Source of the DNA: Haloarcula halobia
Lineage (GTDB): Archaea; Halobacteriota; Halobacteria; Halobacteriales; Haloarculaceae
DNA: 64,000 nt
Reading direction: 5' to 3'
Assembly (NCBI RefSeq): GCF_029338255.1
Contig: NZ_CP119787.1
Location: 2,681,631-2,745,630, forward strand
Shown: piece after piece, positions 1-7,928 of the stretch
How positions within the stretch are numbered: the stretch's first letter is position 1
Layout of the letters: the number at the start of each line of letters is the position of its first letter
Notes under the pieces: generated by a model
Database searches by the model: none
What the model saw: only the letters and a program-made list of their open reading frames with translations
What the model was told of the DNA's origin: nothing
Made by a program: the position numbers and the translations under genes

Positions 1-773
1 TCCGCGTGGTCGCGAAGGACGGCGAGGACCTGGCGGCGACGCCGACCGGCGACTCGCTGGCCGGGGTCGACACGGTCCAGCAGGTGTCGGTCACCACCCA
101 GACCCCCGAGGGACAGCACGGGCGCCTCGACGTCGAGATCGGTGACCCGGCGACCGGGGAGCCACGGGTCACGGCGTCGTTCACCGTGTCCGGGTTCCCG
201 GCGGTCGCCGGCGACGAGCAGGCGGCGACGACGCTCGTGGTCTCGGTGACCGGCGACCCGCCGGTGAGCGCCGACGACATCGAGCTCGATGTCCTCGAAT
301 CGGCGGGTGAGACGACCCCGACCGTCGACCGCGAGACCTACGACGACGGCACCTGGCTCCAGTTTGCCGACGAGGGCGAGCTCACGGCCGTCCCCGACAG
401 GGCGCGGACACCGGTGGCGACCTACGCGCGACAGCGTGACGACCGGGGTCCGGACCGCCCCGACCCGAAGGCGGTCATCGAGGCGATCCACAGCGTCAGG
501 ACGGACCTCTGGCAGTGGGGCATCGTCAAGGAGAACCCCCTGGACCCGGAGAACGTCGAGATTATCCTCCGGCAGCTCGACCAGAAGCTCGAACAGCAGC
601 GCATCGAGTTTTTCGTCCCGGACGTCGGGACCGAGGCCGGGCCGCGGCGTCACTACATCAGGGAACAGCGGGCGGCCGACGAACCCGAGGGGACGATCCT
701 CGAAGTGCTCGAACCCGGCGTGGAGGTCGACGGGGTCATCACGAAGAAGGCCATCGTCGCCATCGCCGGCTAG
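1..773 (+). CDS. GrpE-like C-terminal protein, 5' truncated by window edge
   Basis: The frame is open at the left edge, so the true N-terminus lies outside; the GTG at 6 is only the first visible start codon. The final ~100 residues hold a short helical stretch (LRQLDQKLEQQRIEFF) followed by a beta-rich tail (GTILEVLEPGVEVDG) that reads like the head domain of GrpE, the nucleotide exchange factor of Hsp70. The part before it is acidic and beta-rich rather than a plain GrpE coiled coil, so this is not the housekeeping GrpE. It faces a GTPase operon on the opposite strand, and a J-domain-like protein lies 5 kb away, so a chaperone-type accessory system is plausible. An Hsp70-like partner, if any, would lie upstream of the window. 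The GrpE similarity is judged by eye and is moderate. Confidence 0.5.
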   Translation, partial: RVVAKDGEDLAATPTGDSLAGVDTVQQVSVTTQTPEGQHGRLDVEIGDPATGEPRVTASFTVSGFPAVAGDEQAATTLVVSVTGDPPVSADDIELDVLESAGETTPTVDRETYDDGTWLQFADEGELTAVPDRARTPVATYARQRDDRGPDRPDPKAVIEAIHSVRTDLWQWGIVKENPLDPENVEIILRQLDQKLEQQRIEFFVPDVGTEAGPRRHYIREQRAADEPEGTILEVLEPGVEVDGVITKKAIVAIAG

Positions 774-789
774 CCCCGGCCGCAGGTCC

Positions 790-2340
790 TCACTCCTCGC
801 CAGCCCGCTCGTAGGCTTTCGACTGCCGGAGGTCCTCGACCCGGTCCAGCACCTCCCGTGCCAGCTGTTGCTGACTGTTGTCGCTGAACTCCGCGAGGTC
901 GGCCCTGAGGTCCGCAAGTATCTCCTCGTACTTGGCGGCAAACCCCTCCTTGATCTCCTCGACGAGGACCGTCTCGAGGACGTGCTGGGCTTCCGCATCG
1001 CTCACCTCGTCCAGATCCAGATTCTCGAGTGCCCGGTCGATCTCGTCGTCGTCGCCACCGCCGACGACGCTCGTCACCTGCTTGAACGGGTCGAACCGCC
1101 CGCCGCTCTCCGAGGCCTCCAGGTCGGCGTCCCCCTCGGCGAGCTCCAGGAACAGCTCCGCCGACTCCCTGGTGGACTCCCGGAGCGCCGTCTCGAGTTC
1201 CGACTGGCGGCGCTCGATGATGTTGTCGAGGTTCTCGAACAGCATGTCGGCGGACTTGAGCTTCCTCGCCTGGGACCGCTTCAGCTCGTCGAGCTCGTCC
1301 CGGTAGCGCGGGAGGTTCGAGACGGAGAGGGCCCCCTCCTGGTCGAGCGACTCGATGTGGGACACGAGGTCGAAGTCCCCGAGTTCGACCCGCCCGACCG
1401 GGTCGCCGATGACGACGTCGAACTTGTCCGTCTCCTTTCGCTGGTGGGAGACACATCTGAGCGCCCGGAGCGTGCCGTCGACGGCGTAGGCGAACCGGTC
1501 GACCTGGGTGAGCGACGCGTACATCTGGAAGTCCTGGCGGCGGTACTGCTCCCAGAACTGCGCGAGGTACTCGCTGTCCGGCGGCGTGACGCCCGAGTCC
1601 CGGCCGCCCGCGGTGGCTGCCGTCGGGCGGTCCCCCTCGGGCCTATGGTCCGGGGAAGGCGGTTCCGCCGAGTCGGTACCGGGGTCGTCGGGTGAGGTAT
1701 CGTCGTCGGGTGAGGTATCGTCGTCGGGTGAGGTATCGTCGGCGGTCGGGTCACCGGGGGCGCCGTCGTCGGCACGCAGGTCGTCGACGTCGACGAACTC
1801 GTCGTCGCCACCGGACCCGCTGTCGGATTCGGCCGGCGGCTGCTCGGGCCGGTCCGACCGGGACGTGACATCGCCCTCGAACCGCGTCGTCCGGGAGTCG
1901 TCTCGCTGGCGAACGCCGTCGGACCCGGGCCCGATGCGGGCGTCGAGCCGCCGGAGGTGGACGGTGGCTGACCCGTCGATGTCGGCGGTGAACGAGCGGC
2001 TGCGAGCGTCCCTGAGCGCGTTGACGACGTCTTTGAGACTCGCCTCGCTGACCGCCTCCACCGGAGCCCAGAACACGTCGAAGTACGCCATCGTCGTGTT
2101 CCGACTCAGGTCGTCCTCGCGCTTTCCCTCGAAGACGACGACCAGGTGGTCGCCGATCGTCTCAAAGAAGTAGCCCGGCTCTCTGTTCAGCGCGCTGTCG
2201 CCGTCGTTGAGCAGTTCCGTCAGCGGGTCCGTGCTGCTCGATTCCTCCGGCGTCGGGACGAACGTCGGTTCCGCGCCACGCTGGTAGTCGTACGTGTCGA
2301 ATATCGCGTGGTCGAAGGTGAGGCTCAGTCTCTGAGCCAT
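790..2340 (-). CDS. Acidic GTPase-operon partner protein, unknown function
   Basis: 516 residues, third gene of a leftward operon; its ATG lies inside the end of the GTPase-like gene (16-bp overlap), which suggests translational coupling and physical partnership. Three parts are visible: an N-terminal globular domain (about 1-135), a low-complexity acidic linker (about 150-255) with three DDTSPD repeats, and a C-terminal half rich in charged helices (about 260-516) likely to form coiled coils. No catalytic motif is recognised. The order globular, linker, helical fits an adaptor or effector of the adjacent P-loop protein, but that is inference from context only. Confidence 0.6.
   Translation of the reverse strand: MAQRLSLTFDHAIFDTYDYQRGAEPTFVPTPEESSSTDPLTELLNDGDSALNREPGYFFETIGDHLVVVFEGKREDDLSRNTTMAYFDVFWAPVEAVSEASLKDVVNALRDARSRSFTADIDGSATVHLRRLDARIGPGSDGVRQRDDSRTTRFEGDVTSRSDRPEQPPAESDSGSGGDDEFVDVDDLRADDGAPGDPTADDTSPDDDTSPDDDTSPDDPGTDSAEPPSPDHRPEGDRPTAATAGGRDSGVTPPDSEYLAQFWEQYRRQDFQMYASLTQVDRFAYAVDGTLRALRCVSHQRKETDKFDVVIGDPVGRVELGDFDLVSHIESLDQEGALSVSNLPRYRDELDELKRSQARKLKSADMLFENLDNIIERRQSELETALRESTRESAELFLELAEGDADLEASESGGRFDPFKQVTSVVGGGDDDEIDRALENLDLDEVSDAEAQHVLETVLVEEIKEGFAAKYEEILADLRADLAEFSDNSQQQLAREVLDRVEDLRQSKAYERAGEE
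1684..1737. repeat. Three perfect 18-bp tandem repeats within a coding region
   Basis: The unit GTCGTCGGGTGAGGTATC occurs three times without a gap. It encodes three DDTSPD units in the acidic linker of the 790-2340 protein. Perfect identity at DNA level suggests recent slippage and likely length variation between strains. Confidence 0.9.
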
Positions 2341-3209
2341 GTCACCACCTCGTCGAAGCCCTTGGTGACGAACCCGCCGTCGTTGTCCCTGGCCAGCTTG
2401 TCCGATTTGGGATTCGTCGGGTCCGCCGGCGGGACGGCCGTGCTGAAGAAGGCTATGCGCTCGTTTTGCTCGACGTGGTCGAGCAGGTTCTGTACCTTCG
2501 GGACGTCACCGAGCTTCAGCTTGTCGTCGAGGTGGGCATCCAGGCCCCGGTCGTACGTCCGCGCGGAGAACATCGCCTTGCTCTTCATGTCCGGGGTCGA
2601 CGGGTCGTAATCGAGGAGGTCGACGGCCGTCGGGACGAGCGCCGTCTTGACCTTCTGTCGCGAGACGGACTCGAGGACGTCCGAATCGAAGGTCGGTTCC
2701 TCGTCCCGGATGGTCATCTTGTGGAAGTTGACCAGGAACAGGATCATCGAGGCCTGCGAGTAGTAGTGCTTGAAGATCGTCTCCCAGTCCCCGATGTCGA
2801 GCGCCTCGTCCCCGCCGATCTTCGACCTGACCGACTGGAACTCCGACTCGACGCGCGACTCGTCTATCGCGTCGTTTTTCACCTCGTCCCAGATGTTCGA
2901 GAGGACGATGTCGATCTGCTCGCCGGGGATGTCCACGAACTGGAAGTCGATGTCGGGGACGAGACTGCTCCCCTGGCTGAGCGTCAGTTCGACCACGTAC
3001 CCCTCGGTGGTCTGGTCGGGATAGACGCCCCGGGTGTTCATCCGCTTGATGACCCCGTCGAAGAAGTCTTCCTCGACGTTCCCCTCCTTCTTGCGGTACG
3101 TAACGTTGATATCGTCGGCCCGGTGTGCGTGCCGGTAGAGGCCGCCGATGAACGTCGACTTCGACCCTGCCTGTCCCGCCACGACCATCACGTTGTTGTT
3201 CTTTGGCAT
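2325..3209 (-). CDS. P-loop GTPase-like protein
   Basis: 294 residues with a Walker A loop at 12-19 (GQAGSKST), a switch-II type DIPG at about 93-96 (FVDIPGE), and a plausible base-specificity TxVD near residue 195. This order and spacing fit a small TRAFAC-like GTPase of the kind found in prokaryotic conflict or stress systems (the double-GTPase type described by Aravind and colleagues), not a translation factor. No membrane segment is visible. It follows the membrane protein gene by 21 bp and overlaps the acidic partner gene, so all three are probably co-transcribed from the promoter near 3830. GTP binding is well supported by motif; the role is unknown. Confidence 0.65.
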   Translation of the reverse strand: MPKNNNVMVVAGQAGSKSTFIGGLYRHAHRADDINVTYRKKEGNVEEDFFDGVIKRMNTRGVYPDQTTEGYVVELTLSQGSSLVPDIDFQFVDIPGEQIDIVLSNIWDEVKNDAIDESRVESEFQSVRSKIGGDEALDIGDWETIFKHYYSQASMILFLVNFHKMTIRDEEPTFDSDVLESVSRQKVKTALVPTAVDLLDYDPSTPDMKSKAMFSARTYDRGLDAHLDDKLKLGDVPKVQNLLDHVEQNERIAFFSTAVPPADPTNPKSDKLARDNDGGFVTKGFDEVVTWLRD

Positions 3210-3230
3210 CGTTTTCCCAAGTTAGGTGGT

Positions 3231-3803
3231 CTACTGTATCCACGGGAGCGCTTCGCTGTACGACGACGCGAGTTCGCGCCGGAGGATGCGAACGTACCCG
3301 ACGACGACCACCGTCATCAACAGCGCGGCGATGAGAAACGGCGTGTCCCCGTTCTCGAGGAACGAGATTACGGTGTACCCCATGCCGAACAGGTACGTCT
3401 CGAGGCCCATGAGGCCAGCGAGCGCGATCGCGTGGAAGTTCGTCGGCTGGTTGAACCGGTAGTGGAGCATGCCGCCGACGAAGACCAGCAGCGCGAGCAG
3501 GCCATAGGAGACGGCGTCGAGCAGTTCCACCCCAGGAACTGGCACCAGCACGCCCAGGAGCATGACGAGCGAGAGTCCCGTCGTCATGACGACGCCGGAG
3601 GCCGTCCGGGAGCGCCACCGGAGGAGCAACAGCGAACCCAGCAAGACGAAGCTGAGCGCGTACTGCATCCGGAGCACTTCGCCGGGCAGCGCCCCGACGG
3701 TCTGTGCCCTGAACAGCACCGACCCGACGCCGAGAATCCCGGCCCCACCGTACACCAGGAGCACGTCCTGTTTCTCACCCTTGGATAACGCAGACCAGCG
3801 CAT
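3231..3803 (-). CDS. Polytopic membrane protein, first gene of GTPase operon
   Basis: 190 residues with about six hydrophobic helices separated by short arginine-containing loops. No enzymatic motif or known family is recognised. It is the promoter-proximal gene of the operon that continues with the GTPase-like protein and the acidic partner. A membrane anchor or sensor for that GTPase is the simplest contextual reading. The start is supported by a TATA-like element about 25 bp upstream. Confidence 0.6.
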   Translation of the reverse strand: MRWSALSKGEKQDVLLVYGGAGILGVGSVLFRAQTVGALPGEVLRMQYALSFVLLGSLLLLRWRSRTASGVVMTTGLSLVMLLGVLVPVPGVELLDAVSYGLLALLVFVGGMLHYRFNQPTNFHAIALAGLMGLETYLFGMGYTVISFLENGDTPFLIAALLMTVVVVGYVRILRRELASSYSEALPWIQ

Positions 3804-3827
3804 CTATCGTATCCATGCAGCATTCCA

Positions 3828-3837
3828 TAGAATAATC
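3828..3837 (-). promoter_or_regulatory. TATA-like box of the membrane/GTPase operon
   Basis: On the minus strand GATTATTCTA lies 25 bp before the ATG at 3803, the haloarchaeal spacing for a leaderless transcript. Confidence 0.5.
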
Positions 3838-4044
3838 TTGCGGTGCTTCAGCAAATACCAATACCCGAGACGGGGAAACGAGCAACACGCCCGTCGTGTC
3901 AGCCGATCGTAACTATGGGCCGCCGATACGATAGCTGGGCCAGGTGGCGTCCCCGACAGGTCACGGAGCCGTTGTCCCGGCGGTCGCTCGGGGGCACACC
4001 TTCGTGCGGGGGGCGTTGCCGTTAAATCCACCCCCGAAACCGTG

Positions 4045-4055
4045 ATAAGATATAT
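4045..4055 (+). promoter_or_regulatory. TATA-like box of the VWA gene
   Basis: ATAAGATATAT ends 26 bp before the ATG at 4081. This places the transcript start at or next to that ATG and argues against the in-frame ATG at 4042, which lies upstream of the box. Confidence 0.6.
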
Positions 4056-4080
4056 GACATCACGGATTGCAGGCATACGT

Positions 4081-5298
4081 ATGCCAGTCGAACTATCGGC
4101 GTATCCGAAGAAGAACCCGATCGAGGTGGGTGGCGACCGGTTCACCGGCGCCATCGACTTCGACGTCGAACCGCCGGACGACCCGCTTCCGGTCCACGTC
4201 GTCTTCTGTATCGACAAGAGCGGGTCGATGTCGGGCCGGGACATCGAGGTCGCGAGAGAGGGGCTGATCCAGGCGACACAGGGTCTCCGGAAGCAGGACG
4301 TCTTCGGCGTCGTGGCCTTCTCGAGTAGCGCCGAGGTGCTCGTCTCACCCACCCGGGGCGACAACGCGAGCGACAGTCACGCGGCGATCTCGAATCTGGG
4401 TGCCGGCGGCGGGACGAGTATCATGAACGGCCTGGCCCGGTCGAAGGAACTGCTCGGCCAGATGGCCGCGTCGGGGTCGAGCTCGCTCGGTGGCCTCCTC
4501 TCGCTCGACAGCGGGGCCAAACCCGTCGAGTGGGTCGTGCTCATCACCGACGGGGGGAGCTCCATCGACGAGCACCGCCTCGACACCGAGTTCGACGAGA
4601 GCGGCATCACCGTCCAGAGCGCCGGCATCCGCAACTACCGCCAGGACGTCATCAAGACCGTCGCGGAGCGCACCCAGGGCGAGTGGGCCGACGTGGGCAA
4701 CCCACAGAAGCTGGGCCGGTTCTTCGACCGGAAGCTCTCGGAGGCCCGCGGGGTCGGGGCGGTGAACCCTGACCTCCACCTCTCGCCGGCTCAGTTCGCC
4801 GACATCAAATCCGTCTATCACACCCACGGTGACCAGCAGAGCACGATGGACCCCGAGTGGGAGGGACAGGACTGCACCGTCAGCATGGACGACATGATAG
4901 CGGGCAAGGAGTCGAAGGTCCGTCTCGACCTGTTCGTCGACGGCGAGGCCAGCCTGGAGGAACAGAAGATACTCGACGCGACCCTCGAGACGGCGACCCA
5001 GACCGTCAGCGACGAGATGGCGGTCGAAATCGCGGCCGGCGTCATCGTCGAGGAGGCGGCCGACGACGAGGGTGCCCTCGACGACGTCGCCATCAGCGAC
5101 GTGATGGAGACGGCCCTCGAAGCGGGGCCCGACGAGGCAGAGACGAAGATCGCCCAGTGGGAGCGCGAGGACGACGTGACCGAGTCCACGGTGGCCAAGA
5201 TGGAGGACGTGATCGACGACATGAAACAGACCGGCGACGAGAAGGAGGCGAAAGACGACGTCTCGCGCGTCCTCAGCGAGTGGGACGACGACGCCTGA
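4081..5298 (+). CDS. VWA-domain protein
   Basis: 405 residues. A von Willebrand factor A domain occupies about 35-230 with an intact metal-ion-dependent adhesion site: DKSGS at 45-49, the threonine of GGGTS at 112 and the aspartate of ITDGG at 157. There is no signal peptide, so the protein is probably cytoplasmic and binds a partner through the metal site. The C-terminal third is acidic and helical. The start was chosen by the TATA box 26 bp upstream. It is flanked by the GTPase operon and by the J-like Ig-repeat protein, whose stop codon abuts this one with no gap. Cytoplasmic VWA proteins commonly pair with NTPases in assembly or defence modules; which one here is inferred only from proximity. 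Confidence 0.75.
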   Translation: MPVELSAYPKKNPIEVGGDRFTGAIDFDVEPPDDPLPVHVVFCIDKSGSMSGRDIEVAREGLIQATQGLRKQDVFGVVAFSSSAEVLVSPTRGDNASDSHAAISNLGAGGGTSIMNGLARSKELLGQMAASGSSSLGGLLSLDSGAKPVEWVVLITDGGSSIDEHRLDTEFDESGITVQSAGIRNYRQDVIKTVAERTQGEWADVGNPQKLGRFFDRKLSEARGVGAVNPDLHLSPAQFADIKSVYHTHGDQQSTMDPEWEGQDCTVSMDDMIAGKESKVRLDLFVDGEASLEEQKILDATLETATQTVSDEMAVEIAAGVIVEEAADDEGALDDVAISDVMETALEAGPDEAETKIAQWEREDDVTESTVAKMEDVIDDMKQTGDEKEAKDDVSRVLSEWDDDA

Positions 5299-6846
5299 CT
5301 ACTGTAGCAGGATCCGCTGTTCGGCCTGTTCTTTCACCGAGAGCGAGGGCTTGTCGGCGGTCAGCGTCTCGATGCCGGTCCGGTCCATCAGGTCGACGGT
5401 GGCGACCCCGTCCTCGCCGGTCTCCCAGGTCTCGGCCCGCCGGGCGGAGTGGATGACGGCGCCCGACACCGGCGTCCCGTTCTCGTCGACGACCTTCACG
5501 CTGACCTGGTCGCCGGGCGAGGCCACCTGGGGGACGTCCGCCATCGACAGTTCCGGCTGGTGTTCCGAGACGGTGAACGTCTCCTCGACGGGGCTGAACT
5601 CGAACCGCTCCGACGACTTCTCGGCTGTCAACTCCAGGTCGTCCTCGCTCTGCATCGTCAGGGACACCCACCCGTCGGCGTCGGTCGTCGCCTGGTGCCC
5701 GTGGTTGGTCGTGACCGTGGCGTCGGTGACCCCCGTGTCGCTCGTGTCGGTGATCTGTATCTCCACCTCGCCGCCCTCCTCGAAGGACCCGCGCGTCTGC
5801 CCGACGGCCAGCGACGCGTCCCCCCGGTGGACGTGGAGGTCGGTCGTCTGCTCGACGTAGTTGACGTCCGCCGCGTCGGTCTGTTTCGACACCGTCACCT
5901 CGTAGGACCCGGGGTGCTGGAAGGTCAGCGTCGTCTCGCCGTTGCCGTCCGTGCTCCCGGTCGGGCCGCCCGCCGCCTCGACCACGGCGTCTCTGACCCC
6001 GGTGCCCGCGTCGTCGACGACCCTGAACGTGGTCTCCTCGCCCACCCGTATCTGGTTGGTCGCCACCTGCAGGCGCAGCGGAATCTGTTCCTCGACGACG
6101 TCGATCTCCGCGGTGGCCGGGGCGTAGGTCACCGAGTTCGTGTCGTTCGCGTTCGCCTCGACAGTCCGCGTGCCCGTCGAGTCGAACTGGAGTTCGACGT
6201 AGCCGTCGGCGTCGGTGCGTCCGACCGGATCGCCGTCGACGAGCACCGCGATCGCCTCGACGCCGGTGCCCGAGCTGTCGGTCACCCGGAGGCGCTCGCG
6301 CTGGCGCACCGCTAGTTCCGTGGGCATGCCGACGATATCGAGGTCGATGTGCCGGGGCTGGACGTCCAGCGTCGCGGAATCCTCGTGGTAGTTCATGCCG
6401 CCGCTGGTCCGGACCTCGACGTTCCCCGCGGTGTCGAACGTCATCGACGCCGTCCCGTCACTGCCGGTCACGGTGCTGTGGCCGCGGTCGGATTCGACGT
6501 CGATGCCCGACTCCGGGCCGTCCGAGGACGTGACCCTGAACTCGACAGTGTCGTCGACCGTCGGTTTCGGCGTCCCGACGTCCAGCGAGAGGGTGGTCGG
6601 TTCGGGGTGGCCCTCGGCGGGGTGGTTGCTCTCGATCCAGCTGATGGCGTCCTTGATCTCGAGGACGGCGTCCGTCGCTTCCTTGTAGCCCTCCTCGTCG
6701 CCGGCGCCCTTGCGCTGTTTGATCTCCAGGTCCTTCTTGCTCTTGAGCGTGTTCGCGGCGTCCAAGATCTCTTCGCGGGTCATCGTCCGCTCGACCCCGA
6801 GTTTCTCGTACGGATCGTCCCCCTCTATCGGCCGAGCCTCGGTCAT
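5299..6846 (-). CDS. Degenerate J-domain protein with Ig-like repeats
   Basis: 515 residues. Residues about 11-75 start as a DnaJ domain does (DPYEKLGVERTMTREEI) and continue with two charged helices, but the HPD tripeptide that stimulates Hsp70 ATPase is missing; KSKKDLE occupies that loop. The rest consists of about five repeated beta domains of bacterial Ig-like type, each with a motif such as GVxDATVTTNHG followed by TDADGxVxLTxQ, a layout usually found in surface or adhesion proteins. No signal peptide is visible, so an intracellular display or scaffold role must be considered. It is convergent with the VWA gene and transcribed from a promoter with an inverted repeat over the start site. 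Confidence 0.6.
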   Translation of the reverse strand: MTEARPIEGDDPYEKLGVERTMTREEILDAANTLKSKKDLEIKQRKGAGDEEGYKEATDAVLEIKDAISWIESNHPAEGHPEPTTLSLDVGTPKPTVDDTVEFRVTSSDGPESGIDVESDRGHSTVTGSDGTASMTFDTAGNVEVRTSGGMNYHEDSATLDVQPRHIDLDIVGMPTELAVRQRERLRVTDSSGTGVEAIAVLVDGDPVGRTDADGYVELQFDSTGTRTVEANANDTNSVTYAPATAEIDVVEEQIPLRLQVATNQIRVGEETTFRVVDDAGTGVRDAVVEAAGGPTGSTDGNGETTLTFQHPGSYEVTVSKQTDAADVNYVEQTTDLHVHRGDASLAVGQTRGSFEEGGEVEIQITDTSDTGVTDATVTTNHGHQATTDADGWVSLTMQSEDDLELTAEKSSERFEFSPVEETFTVSEHQPELSMADVPQVASPGDQVSVKVVDENGTPVSGAVIHSARRAETWETGEDGVATVDLMDRTGIETLTADKPSLSVKEQAEQRILLQ

Positions 6847-6850
6847 TGAT

Positions 6851-6882
6851 CGATCGTTCGCCGACGATCGGTAAAAAATTTA
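6851..6882 (-). promoter_or_regulatory. Promoter and 7-bp inverted repeat upstream of the J-like gene
   Basis: On the minus strand an A/T-rich TATA-like box (6872-6882) lies about 26 bp before the ATG at 6846. Between them CGATCGT and ACGATCG form an inverted repeat with a 6-bp spacer (6851-6870), placed over the expected transcription start, where a repressor could act. Confidence 0.5.
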
Positions 6883-6889
6883 GCTCGTC

Positions 6890-7250
6890 GCCGGCGAACC
6901 CTGGGCGCCGGCGGTCGCCGCCGCGCCCGTCGACGCCGACGAGATACGCTTCACTGACTTCACGAGCGTCGCGTTCGGCGGGAACGCCCGCTTCGAGCGG
7001 ACGCTGTTCGTCGACGAGGCCGACCTCTCGAGCTGTCGGTTCGGCGACGAGGCGGCGGAGTTCGAAGGGAGCGCGAACGGGCACAACGACGACGCGAGCT
7101 TTGAGGCCGCGACCTTCCACCGGGAGGCGGACGTCGACACGGCGACCGGTTGCGGGCGGAGAACTGGGACGCCGCCTTCACCCGGGAGGCCGACGTCGCG
7201 CTTCGCAACCGCGCGAAGGCGCTCGGGAAGTGGTTCGGGAACAACGCGGT
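6890..7250 (+). pseudogene. Pentapeptide-repeat protein remnant
   Basis: From about 6944 the frame reads IRFTDFTSVAFGGNARFE and similar A(D/R)F-type units of a pentapeptide-repeat protein. Near 7145 the frame shifts, and the continuation (AENWDAAFTREADVALRNRA) is found one frame over. No start codon, promoter or intact reading frame remains. The homology ends abruptly near 7250, where a different remnant begins on the opposite strand. Confidence 0.55.
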
Positions 7251-7402
7251 ACACCGATGGCGAACAGCCCCACCATGATGAACGCCGTCAGGATCTCGAG
7301 GACGTCCATCAGGAGCTCGGAACTGGACCCGATGCGCGTCAGGACGTCCTCGTAGGAGAACTGACCCGCCCCGACCCCGAACTGCGTGTTGTCTTCTGAC
7401 AT
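7250..7402 (-). pseudogene. N-terminal fragment of a membrane protein
   Basis: From the ATG at 7402 about 50 residues read as a normal haloarchaeal N-terminus with one hydrophobic helix (LEILTAFIMVGLFAIGV). The frame then runs at about 7250 into antisense of the pentapeptide remnant and loses coding character. The parent family is not recognised. Confidence 0.45.
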
Positions 7403-7713
7403 TTTCGGGTTGGTTTTCGCAACGACTGTACTAGACTTTTCCCGGACTCCGGCGCTCCAGACGTCGGTCTCTCGGGAGTCGGAGGTGTTCTGGCAGCCAC
7501 ACGCGTGTCGATTGTACGCACGAAGGGGCGAATTCTCTACATCGAGAGGGGCTATCCACCCCCATCAAGACAGTTTGGCGGCTCAATTCGAGTAACCACC
7601 GACAGGGAGCCAATACGAGCGTGTCTGGGTCTATTTTGGGGAGAGAAAGGAGGAATGCACCAGTAACTCCGGAGTGGACGAACGAACCGGCCGAACCCGC
7701 ACGGCCGGCGGTC
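7403..7713. other. Gene-free stretch
   Basis: No coding frame, RNA gene or repeat can be supported here. It lies between two gene remnants and is probably decayed sequence. Confidence 0.4.
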
Positions 7714-7845
7714 CTAGTAGTTGAGGTAGACGGTCTTGGAGACGGTATCGAAGTCCAGGCCAGCGTCGCCCTGCTCGCGGTAGGTCCCGCCGGTTTCGGC
7801 TTCGATCCACGCTCTGTCGACGTAACTGTGGTACGTCTCTCCCAT
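7714..7845 (-). pseudogene. Aldehyde dehydrogenase remnant with internal deletion
   Basis: A 43-codon frame starts MGETYHSYVDRAWIEAETG, matching the usual ALDH N-terminus (compare LYVDGQWIEAAN in the ALDH at 10531-11991), and ends LDFDTVSKTVYLNY, matching the ALDH C-terminus (LKTIYHNYE). About 430 residues of catalytic domain are missing, so an internal in-frame deletion has fused the two ends. It may be expressed as a peptide but cannot be an enzyme. Confidence 0.6.
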
Positions 7846-7928
7846 TCGTGGGCGCCACTCGGTCCGGACGGGAGAGTGTTTTGGTACCACCGGAAATGCC
7901 AAGTCCCCGGGCAGCGCACAGATACGAC

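Noticed and set aside
4042-4080. Upstream ATG as start of the VWA protein
   Set aside because: The added residues lie over the TATA-like box and have no VWA homology.
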